Shown in pieces: positions 1 to 6,105 of a stretch of DNA of 13,727 nt. This stretch comes from Legionella longbeachae (lineage in GTDB: Bacteria; Pseudomonadota; Gammaproteobacteria; Legionellales; Legionellaceae). Position numbers and translations under genes: made by a program. The notes under the pieces were generated by a model, which saw nothing but the letters and a program-made list of their open reading frames with translations, was not told the origin of the DNA and searched no databases. The stretch's first letter is position 1, and every line of letters starts with the position of its first letter. Where the stretch lies: positions 1-13,727 of the forward strand of contig JACPOX010000126.1 of the NCBI GenBank assembly GCA_016191305.1, written 5' to 3'.

Positions 1-1968
1 AACTACCGGTAACTGTCCAAAAAAAGGTACTCTGGTAATTGTTTTACTCTTATCTTGCTGATAAATACCACCAAGAACTATAGTTTGTCCATTACTAACA
101 AGCACATTAGTCTGGATTTCTTTAGTTGCTATTGCAGGAACTCCATTAAAAGTTTGTGGTAATGGAGTATCTTGATTGATCTTCAACTCCATAAGAATCT
201 TATTATCAGGAGTAATTTGCGGTATCACCTTTAAACTCAGTACGGCCTTTTTAAATGCAACTGCGGTAGCTCCACTTGAAGTCGCTTCCTGATAGGGAAT
301 CTCCTGACCTGAATCTATAACGGCAGGTTGCTGATTTGCTGTAATAAGTCTAGGACTGGATATTAACTCAGCGCGCCCTTCGCTTTCCAGTGCAGAAAGT
401 TCCAAATCGAGTAAAATATTATCGCCAAGCTGTGCCAAAGCAATACCAACGGTAGCTGGATTCGCGCCTGTTAAGGGGGATGCAACCAAATCCAGGTTTA
501 ATCTATCGGTAAAAGGCACAACATTAGCCGGAGTAACTCCTTGCTCCAATTGGTTAGCTCCAGCCAAAGTACCACTTAAATGAGTAGGTTTAGTTACACC
601 CCAGCGGATCCCTAGATCCTGAGCAAAGTTTTTTGATACCTCAACAATACGCGCCTCAATGAGCACTTGCTTAACAGGCACATCCAATTGCTTAATTAAT
701 TCTCTTACTTCATCTATCTTGGTACCACTATCTTGAATCCAGATCGTATTTGTTCGAGTATCAACGCTTATTTTACCTTTGTCAGATAAAAGCGAATTTT
801 GTCTGTCTTTAATCAAAATAGCAAGATCGGTAGCCTTGGCATAGCTAATTTGTATTAATTCAGAACGGACAGGTTCAAGACGTTGAATCGTAGATTGGCT
901 CTTAAGCTGTTCCGCTTCCATTTTGTTAAAATAACTTTGTGTATCAATTAATATAATATTTCCAGTCTGACGTTTTGCTAAACCATTTGTAGTTAAAATA
1001 ATATCCATAGCTTGATCCCAGGGAATATTATTTAACCTAAGCGTAATATTACCCTGGACTCTATCACTTACAACAATGTTAAGACCAGTAAAATCCGCAA
1101 GCAACTGAAATACAGCACGTATGTTAATATTTTGAAAGTTTAAAGAAATCAGCTTGCCAGTAAATACTTTCTTTTTTAATTTTGCCTGTTCTATTTCTTC
1201 TGCAGTCAATGGAAATACATCAACTATAACGTGTTTATTAATCTGATAAACATACTTACCAAAGTTCCCTTTATTTGCCAAAGTCATGCGTACATTTCTT
1301 CCTTCTTGCTGAAAGCTAACCACTTGCACAGGACTGCGGAAATCTGAAACATCAAATCGTTTGAACAGATTTGGAGAAACTCTAGTATTTAAAAATTTAA
1401 TTACAACTTTTTTCCCATGCTCTTCTACATCAATCGGAATATTAGTACTGGAAGCATCAATTATCGCTCTTCCACCTTGCCGCTCAATACCACGAAAATC
1501 AAAATGACTGATTGCAAACATCGTCTTGGCTGGTCGATTCGTAATTATCATTTCTTGTGGCGGCTGAAATAAATCATTACTTTTACCATTCAAAATGAGG
1601 GTATAAACTTTCCCTGACACGGTTCCTAAATAAGGCACGGAGTAATTCAAATTCAACATCACTCGAACACGCGAACCAGCGGCAACAATTGCAAAATCAT
1701 GAAGAGAACCGATTTTGATTTCTTTAGTTTTCTGCGAAGGAGATAACTGCAATTGTGAGTCAATAAAATCAAGTACAATACGTGCCGGTTTTTGTGTTAC
1801 AAAACTTCCTGGCTTCTCTTTCACCGGGTGCGTAAATATAAAGTCAATTCGCAACTTCTCCTCTGGTAATGGAATTACCTTGACTGCAATGAGTGAGTTA
1901 TCTTGAGCTAAAGCTGTATTAAAGCAAACACATATTAAAATTAGAAAAACCGCGACTCTATTTAGCAC
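1..1968 (-). CDS. pilQ: Type IV pilus secretin PilQ (partial, C-terminus off window)
   Basis: PilQ forms the outer-membrane secretin ring through which the type IV pilus is extruded; it docks to PilP in the periplasm. I translated the frame from a GTG at 1968 and it stays open for 656 codons to the left edge. It has a signal peptide (about residues 1-21, ending ALA-Q), two AMIN-like peptidoglycan-binding regions (about 27-235), an STN domain (about 273-340, core NINIRAVFQLLADFTGLNIV), a secretin N domain (about 359-430) and the secretin barrel domain from about 429 (VPVKQVLIEARIVEVS). The last visible residues, LGGIYQQDKSKTITRVPFFG then QLPVV, are the conserved secretin end-region, so I infer that only some tens of C-terminal residues are missing. 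The GTG start is chosen because AGGAG lies five bases upstream, overlapping the pilP stop, and because the signal peptide begins there. Last gene of pilMNOPQ within the window. Confidence 0.96.
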   Translation of the reverse strand, partial: MLNRVAVFLILICVCFNTALAQDNSLIAVKVIPLPEEKLRIDFIFTHPVKEKPGSFVTQKPARIVLDFIDSQLQLSPSQKTKEIKIGSLHDFAIVAAGSRVRVMLNLNYSVPYLGTVSGKVYTLILNGKSNDLFQPPQEMIITNRPAKTMFAISHFDFRGIERQGGRAIIDASSTNIPIDVEEHGKKVVIKFLNTRVSPNLFKRFDVSDFRSPVQVVSFQQEGRNVRMTLANKGNFGKYVYQINKHVIVDVFPLTAEEIEQAKLKKKVFTGKLISLNFQNINIRAVFQLLADFTGLNIVVSDRVQGNITLRLNNIPWDQAMDIILTTNGLAKRQTGNIILIDTQSYFNKMEAEQLKSQSTIQRLEPVRSELIQISYAKATDLAILIKDRQNSLLSDKGKISVDTRTNTIWIQDSGTKIDEVRELIKQLDVPVKQVLIEARIVEVSKNFAQDLGIRWGVTKPTHLSGTLAGANQLEQGVTPANVVPFTDRLNLDLVASPLTGANPATVGIALAQLGDNILLDLELSALESEGRAELISSPRLITANQQPAVIDSGQEIPYQEATSSGATAVAFKKAVLSLKVIPQITPDNKILMELKINQDTPLPQTFNGVPAIATKEIQTNVLVSNGQTIVLGGIYQQDKSKTITRVPFFGQLPVV

Positions 1969-1973
1969 TTGTA

Positions 1974-1978
1974 CTCCT
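1974..1978 (-). promoter_or_regulatory. pilQ ribosome binding site overlapping the pilP stop codon
   Basis: On the minus strand AGGAG is followed by five bases and then GTG. The AG of the pilP TAG stop forms the first two bases of this site, so termination on pilP and initiation on pilQ are physically coupled. It is what decides for the GTG start of pilQ. Confidence 0.7.
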
Positions 1979-2486
1979 ACTTCCCAGTAAATAATTTAAT
2001 TGTGGTTTTATGTTTTTCCCACTTTCCTGAACTTTTTGTTGTTTCTATTAATTCAATTGATTCACTCGAAATCGACGCAATGCGGCCAAAATTTTGCCCC
2101 ATGTAATTACCAATACGCACATGAGTAATATCCTTATTAGGTTGCTCAATCAATGCCCAAGTATCGCTCCCTTGTTTTAAGGTGCCTACGAATTTTAAGG
2201 AATCAAGAGGAAAAGCCTCTAAAGGCTGTTTGATCCTTTTTGTATCTGGCTCATTAAGATCAACTTGTTTTTTTTGAGCAATTGACTTAAAAGGACTACG
2301 TCTTTCTCCATTATCTGGAAATTGAAAACTGGGTAAAGGAGCAAATGAGGGTAGAGGATCAACCTCTTTCGTTTTCCTATGTTTAATCTCGTTAATGTAT
2401 TGAATAAGATCTTGATTATCGTCCGAACAAGCAAGCAATAATAAAGATAATGAACAAATACAACCTATTTTTTTATAGTTCATCAT
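1977..2486 (-). CDS. pilP: Type IV pilus assembly lipoprotein PilP
   Basis: PilP is an inner-membrane-anchored periplasmic lipoprotein linking the PilN/PilO complex to the N domains of the PilQ secretin. The 169-residue product starts with a short basic N-terminus and a hydrophobic segment ending in a lipobox, LLAC, with the lipidated cysteine at residue 20. A polar, proline-rich linker follows (about 25-90), then the folded PilP domain (about 92-165, with LKFVGTLKQGSDTWALIE and the VRIGNYMGQNFGRI stretch), the beta-sandwich part that contacts PilQ. Length and order match the family. The start overlaps the pilO stop by 3-4 bases (ATGATGA); a second ATG immediately follows, so the true start may be three bases later. 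pilQ begins 8 bases after its stop. Confidence 0.95.
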   Translation of the reverse strand: MMNYKKIGCICSLSLLLLACSDDNQDLIQYINEIKHRKTKEVDPLPSFAPLPSFQFPDNGERRSPFKSIAQKKQVDLNEPDTKRIKQPLEAFPLDSLKFVGTLKQGSDTWALIEQPNKDITHVRIGNYMGQNFGRIASISSESIELIETTKSSGKWEKHKTTIKLFTGK

Positions 2487-3082
2487 TTTGTACGGTATCG
2501 GTATATTTTAGCAGTGATATCCATTACTAATTCATCCTCAGATATTTCTTTATGATCCTTAGAAGACAACCCTGCAATACTAAAATCATGCAAGGTTACA
2601 ATACGATTCATTTGACCTATACGACTTATAAACATAGCTAATTGAAAATAAGTCCCTACTACAGAAATTTTTATAGGCAATTCAACATAAAAGTCGTGCT
2701 TGATTTCAGGCTGAGGAGCAAATAGTTCAAACTTTAGACCCGAGGTTACTCCTGTTTTTGACACTTCTTCCAATAAGCGAGGCATTTCATTTTTTGCAGG
2801 AAGTTGTTTTAGCACGTTTGCAAAACGCTCCTGCATTATATCTAATTGCGCGCGATAGGCGGGTAAGTTATACAATTGACGCTGCTTGTTTTCAAAATCT
2901 TTTTTTAGTGTAGCTTCCTGGGCTTGCAGACTTTTAAATTGTGAAAAATTATCTTGAATGATCAACCAATAACCCAGTGTAATAATTATTAGACTAAGCC
3001 CAGTAAGCACACTGATTTTTACTGAGAATGGCCACTGTCCTATATTATCGAGAGTCAATTCACTCAGGTTAATCGTATTCAT
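2483..3082 (-). CDS. pilO: Type IV pilus inner-membrane protein PilO
   Basis: PilO pairs with PilN through membrane-proximal coiled coils and ferredoxin-like periplasmic domains, forming the inner-membrane alignment platform of the pilus machine. The 199-residue product has a short cytoplasmic N-terminus, one membrane segment (about 24-42, VLTGLSLIIITLGYWLII), a charged coiled coil (about 47-75) and the C-terminal periplasmic domain (about 90-195) with the typical PilO wording LPIKISVVGTYFQLAMFISR. The start is ATG within the ATGA that also contains the pilN stop, a 4-bp overlap implying translational coupling; no strong Shine-Dalgarno sequence is seen, in keeping with that. The stop overlaps the pilP start. 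Confidence 0.95.
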   Translation of the reverse strand: MNTINLSELTLDNIGQWPFSVKISVLTGLSLIIITLGYWLIIQDNFSQFKSLQAQEATLKKDFENKQRQLYNLPAYRAQLDIMQERFANVLKQLPAKNEMPRLLEEVSKTGVTSGLKFELFAPQPEIKHDFYVELPIKISVVGTYFQLAMFISRIGQMNRIVTLHDFSIAGLSSKDHKEISEDELVMDITAKIYRYRTK

Positions 3083-3642
3083 CGTATAATCCCAGTCTGG
3101 AATTGAGGCTGAAGTATAAAAGTTAACTTAAATTCATTATCAGCAGCTTGCTGTTTGTCTCCTCTCTTAATTTCACTAAGAACAGCATCATGAAGCCAAG
3201 AATTATTTTCTATATTTTTCATTAACATAGAAACATATGTGTTTGATTCTGTATACCCTGTAATAGAAATAATATCATTTTTTCCCACTACATTAGTCAG
3301 ATAAACTCCTGATGGCATGACATTGATTAACTCATCAAATAGATGAACCATTAATGTACGAGTGGATTGTAAATGTTGGACTATAAACATTCTGGAAATA
3401 AGCATCCCTCGAGTTTTTTTCAAATTATTTATTTCCTTTATTTGATTATCTATGATACTCACTTCTTTCTGCAGCATTTGATTACGAGTAATTTGATTGC
3501 TCACCAGGTTAGAAGCATAAGAATTAATGATAAATACAATAAATACAGCAGCTATAATGCATACTAGTAGCGAAAACATGAATAACTTCTTTTCTTGTTC
3601 CCGTTTTCGCTCTCGCCATGGTAGGAGGTTAATATGTGTCAT
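3079..3642 (-). CDS. pilN: Type IV pilus inner-membrane protein PilN
   Basis: PilN is a bitopic inner-membrane protein; its cytoplasmic tail inserts into a groove of PilM and its periplasmic part dimerises with PilO. The chosen start, ATG at 3642, gives 187 residues beginning MTHINLLPWRE, the family's PilM-binding INLLP motif right at the N-terminus. A TTG twelve bases upstream (3654) is also open but would add four residues ahead of the motif and has no advantage. A membrane segment follows (about 21-44), then a coiled coil (about 50-80) and the ferredoxin-like domain (about 95-180). GAGTGA, which includes the pilM stop, lies just upstream of the ATG as a weak ribosome binding site. The gene starts 4 bases after pilM and overlaps pilO by 4 bases. 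Confidence 0.94.
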   Translation of the reverse strand: MTHINLLPWRERKREQEKKLFMFSLLVCIIAAVFIVFIINSYASNLVSNQITRNQMLQKEVSIIDNQIKEINNLKKTRGMLISRMFIVQHLQSTRTLMVHLFDELINVMPSGVYLTNVVGKNDIISITGYTESNTYVSMLMKNIENNSWLHDAVLSEIKRGDKQQAADNEFKLTFILQPQFQTGIIR

Positions 3643-3646
3643 AAAG

Positions 3647-4711
3647 TCACTCAATATTTCTTAATGCCAGACCACAGGCGACCATTAGCGTAGGGGCATC
3701 CCTATTTATAGAGTCCAGTGAAACAAGCTTTGCTGATGTCATATTAGATAATGGATTCAAAATAGTTGTATTCATACCCAATTGTTCCTGAACTAAAGTA
3801 ATTAAACCAGAAAGTTTAGCCAATCCTCCCGCCAATAGAATATGATCTACAAAGTGACTCTGGTTTGTAGAATAAAAAAATTGCAAAGTTCGCTTTATTT
3901 GCAATAAAATATTTTCTTTAAAAGGCACAAAAATTTCTGATTCATAATCGGGAGGCAATTCGTTTTGATCTTTCGCGATTGCAGCTTGCTCCAAAGTCAT
4001 TCCATAGTGCTCAGCAATCGACTCTGTCAATTGATTACCACCAAATTTTTCCTCTCTCGAGTACACCAGCTTCATTCCCTGCAATACAAATAAATGAGTA
4101 TAAGTTGCACCAATGTCGATAATAGCAACCGTTTTATCCAGACCGGATTCCGGCAAGTCTTTAGCAAATTGTTGTGCTGCACGTTCTACTGCAAACGACT
4201 CTACATCAACAACTAAAGCAGTCAATCCTGCACGAGCAGCGGCTTCAACACGATCATTTACGTTCTCAGCACGTGAAGCAACAATCAGGACGTCTAACAT
4301 GTTTGAGTTTTTTTCTGAATGACCTAAAATTTCAAAATCAAGATTTATTTCATCTATAGGGTAAGGAATGTACTTATCGGCCTCTGTAACAATAAGTTCT
4401 TCCATCTCCTCATTATTTAAACCTTCATTGATTTGTATCACTTTGCTAATAATTGCAGAATCAGGCACAGCCAAAGCTACCTGTCTACAAGTTGTATGCA
4501 AACGGTCGATGACTTTTTTAATGCAGCCTGCAACCGCATCAATATCCTTAATCGTATTCCCGTCCATAGCATTTGGTGGTAACACTTCATATCCATAGTT
4601 TTCGATAACAAGCGAATCTTTTTCAGCAGATATTTCTAATATTTTAACCGCCGTTGATGATATGTCTATTCCAAGAATTGAACGATGCTTAGGTTGAAAC
4701 AGTTTGAGCAT
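3647..4711 (-). CDS. pilM: Type IV pilus actin-like protein PilM
   Basis: PilM is a cytoplasmic FtsA/actin-fold ATP-binding protein that recruits the PilN N-terminus and so connects the cytoplasmic and inner-membrane parts of the type IV pilus machine. The nucleotide-binding motifs are visible: phosphate-1 LGIDISSTAVKILEIS (about 13-28), phosphate-2 AIIDIGATYTHLF (about 196-208, Asp199) and the adenosine motif LLAGGLAKLSGL (about 292-303). I place the start at ATG 4711, which gives MLKLFQPKHRSILGID and 354 residues, the length I recall for Pseudomonas PilM, with AAGGA about nine bases upstream. The frame is open to another ATG at 4741, which would add ten residues with no family resemblance; this remains a minor alternative. 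First gene of the pilMNOPQ operon. Confidence 0.95.
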   Translation of the reverse strand: MLKLFQPKHRSILGIDISSTAVKILEISAEKDSLVIENYGYEVLPPNAMDGNTIKDIDAVAGCIKKVIDRLHTTCRQVALAVPDSAIISKVIQINEGLNNEEMEELIVTEADKYIPYPIDEINLDFEILGHSEKNSNMLDVLIVASRAENVNDRVEAAARAGLTALVVDVESFAVERAAQQFAKDLPESGLDKTVAIIDIGATYTHLFVLQGMKLVYSREEKFGGNQLTESIAEHYGMTLEQAAIAKDQNELPPDYESEIFVPFKENILLQIKRTLQFFYSTNQSHFVDHILLAGGLAKLSGLITLVQEQLGMNTTILNPLSNMTSAKLVSLDSINRDAPTLMVACGLALRNIE

Positions 4712-4872
4712 GTGGCTTATTCCTTTGAATCTTCCATGCATTCAAAAAACACTCCGCGAGGACTTATATGTTGATATTAACGTAACCTATTAAAAAATTA
4801 AAATGTTTTCTAATATTTTTAAGTACCTAGTATGATTATATCTTGTCATATTCACTACATCTTCATTACAAC

Positions 4873-4901
4873 TTGCACTTCTCAAAAACATTTAATATAG
4901 T
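4873..4901 (+). promoter_or_regulatory. Probable sigma-70 type promoter of the coiled-coil gene
   Basis: TTGCAC (4873-4878) is separated by exactly 17 bases from TATAGT (4896-4901). The -10 matches the consensus in five of six positions; the -35 has the TTG core but only three matches. Transcription would begin near 4908, giving a leader of roughly 45 bases that carries the strong ribosome binding site. Assigned by eye only. Confidence 0.45.
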
Positions 4902-4942
4902 GAAAATTCAACTTGTAGGGGAATTTCTCATTTAAGCTAAAA

Positions 4943-4948
4943 AAGGAG
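4943..4948 (+). promoter_or_regulatory. Ribosome binding site deciding the start of the coiled-coil gene
   Basis: AAGGAG is followed by six bases and then ATG at 4955. The upstream in-frame ATG at 4949 directly abuts this site, with no spacing, so the ATG at 4955 is the better start. Confidence 0.75.
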
Positions 4949-4954
4949 ATGTAT

Positions 4955-5902
4955 ATGACTAAGTTAGAAGAATTAATCTATTCTTTGGCAACAGCATTAG
5001 TCCGTTATCATGATAGTCAACCTAAAGTGAGTAAACTTGTCAACACAAGTGAGCCGACTTTGCTTAGGAAAAAAGCGCGTGAATACGCGATAGGCATCAT
5101 TCAAAGTAAAGAAATTATGTTTGACCAACGACTAAATGCTTTAATCGAAAACTGCACAAAAGGTTACCTAGATCGGAAAGAGTTTCTTACTTACCTTCTG
5201 GATGAAATCATTTTTCTAAAAAAGCAACTTGAGAGAAAAAAACCTTTCAACTCGGAAGAATTGATAGAGTATCAAAAACAAGTAGTTCAATTATTTATTG
5301 ATTTCAAACAGTTATTAAATACATCAAAAGACAAAAAATATAAAGTAATCTATAGCTCGCTTAATTACGAAAATAAAACCTATAATGATTTATCTGGCTT
5401 AATCAATAATGCCTGGGTTGGGAACATTTATTGTAATTCAGGCACAATACTCATTGAAGAAGTTCTCCATAGATTCCACCTTAGCACAACTGATTCTAAT
5501 GAAGAGATAAAAGAAATAGCTTTCAGTCTATGTATAGAACATCAAAATGCCCTACTTATTTCTGAACACCGAGATTACAAAAATGAATTAGAAAATCAAT
5601 TATCAGAGCTGGTAATGCAAAAATTTGATTTAATAGATACAAACAAACAACAGGAAAAGACTATTTCGGAATTAAGTAATGATCTGGATAAAACTCGAAA
5701 AGAATTGTTTGAAACCAAGTTAAAACTTCAGGAAGGTATAGATAAAAAAACTCAAAAAGAAGAACCGCAAACTGAACCAAAAGGAATTAATTCTTTTTAT
5801 CCACGCTATAATTTTGGTTTTCACACTCATCAATTATTTACCCCAATAAAGACCCCTGATAAAAAAGAAAATAATATTTATATTCTACCAAATAACTATT
5901 AG
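4955..5902 (+). CDS. Unrecognised coiled-coil protein, lineage-specific
   Basis: I do not recognise this 315-residue protein. It has no signal peptide or membrane segment, so it is predicted to be soluble. The N-terminal two thirds (about 1-200) look alpha-helical, rich in Leu, Lys, Glu and Ile. About 204-262 is a strongly charged heptad-like stretch (ENQLSELVMQKFDLID, then ISELSNDLDKTRKELF) typical of a coiled coil. The tail (about 263-315) is polar and aromatic (FYPRYNFGFHTHQLF) and probably disordered. The ribosome binding site is strong and the gene has its own likely promoter, which argues that it is expressed. It sits between pilM and ponA, a junction where these two are usually direct divergent neighbours. 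Soluble, coiled-coil, lysine/glutamate-rich orphans are common among Legionella Dot/Icm substrates, but nothing here proves that role; a cell-envelope or pilus accessory role is equally open. Confidence 0.85.
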   Translation: MTKLEELIYSLATALVRYHDSQPKVSKLVNTSEPTLLRKKAREYAIGIIQSKEIMFDQRLNALIENCTKGYLDRKEFLTYLLDEIIFLKKQLERKKPFNSEELIEYQKQVVQLFIDFKQLLNTSKDKKYKVIYSSLNYENKTYNDLSGLINNAWVGNIYCNSGTILIEEVLHRFHLSTTDSNEEIKEIAFSLCIEHQNALLISEHRDYKNELENQLSELVMQKFDLIDTNKQQEKTISELSNDLDKTRKELFETKLKLQEGIDKKTQKEEPQTEPKGINSFYPRYNFGFHTHQLFTPIKTPDKKENNIYILPNNY

Positions 5903-5928
5903 CTCAACAGAATTACCTAAACACTGCC

Positions 5929-5955
5929 CCTCTGTATATGAATTATATACAGAGG
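5929..5955. repeat. Perfect 11-bp inverted repeat (hairpin) downstream of the coiled-coil gene
   Basis: The arms CCTCTGTATAT (5929-5939) and ATATACAGAGG (5945-5955) are perfectly complementary around a 5-base GAATT loop, 26 bases after the stop of the coiled-coil gene. There is no T-run on either strand, so it is not a textbook intrinsic terminator. It could be an RNA 3'-end stabiliser, a weak terminator or a dimeric protein-binding site ahead of ponA. Confidence 0.7.
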
Positions 5956-5971
5956 AAAGCTTCATAGTTTC

Positions 5972-5997
5972 ATTGAATTTTTCTGTAAAAACTCAAT
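5972..5997. repeat. Second imperfect hairpin upstream of ponA
   Basis: ATTGAATTTTT (5972-5982) and AAAAACTCAAT (5987-5997) pair at 10 of 11 positions around the 4-base loop CTGT. It lies 16 bases after the perfect hairpin. The right arm overlaps the first copy of a directly repeated TCTGTAAAAA (5982-5991 and 6001-6010, 19-base period). Function unknown; low GC makes a chance origin possible. Confidence 0.4.
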
Positions 5998-6056
5998 AAA
6001 TCTGTAAAAATACTCTCTTTTTTGCACAAAACTCGCATTCTTATAGAGAAACACTG

Positions 6057-6062
6057 TATAAT
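6057..6062 (+). promoter_or_regulatory. Candidate -10 element for ponA
   Basis: A perfect TATAAT about 45 bases before the ponA start. The best-placed hexamers 16-18 bases upstream do not resemble TTGACA, so the -35 is weak or activator-dependent. Its position argues against the TTG at 6022 as the ponA start codon. Confidence 0.4.
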
Positions 6063-6105
6063 AACCCCCAAATTTCATTTCAAAATGCATGACTCTATGA
6101 TAAAA

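Larger units (their letters stand above)
4742..4954. other. Divergent intergenic region between pilM and the coiled-coil gene
   Basis: About 210 AT-rich bases that must hold the promoters of the pil operon (leftward) and of the rightward unknown gene. On the minus strand a perfect TATAAT lies at 4835-4840, about 125 bases before the pilM start, but no convincing -35 sits 16-18 bases upstream of it, so the pil promoter is not assigned. The rightward promoter is listed separately. No open frame or strong hairpin is seen. Confidence 0.6.

Noticed and set aside
1715..1906. Plus-strand frame within pilQ
   Set aside because: Antisense shadow of the N-terminal coding part of pilQ, which translates as a clear AMIN-type secretin region.
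3643..3654. TTG start for pilN at 3654
   Set aside because: The ATG at 3642 puts the INLLP motif at the N-terminus as in the family; the TTG adds four residues and overlaps pilM.
4712..4741. Upstream ATG for pilM at 4741
   Set aside because: The ten added residues (MHGRFKGISH) do not resemble PilM; the ATG at 4711 gives the usual start and length, with AAGGA upstream.
6022..6105. Longer ponA reading frame starting at TTG 6022
   Set aside because: It would add 28 residues unlike the family ahead of the membrane anchor and would place the candidate -10 TATAAT inside the coding region.
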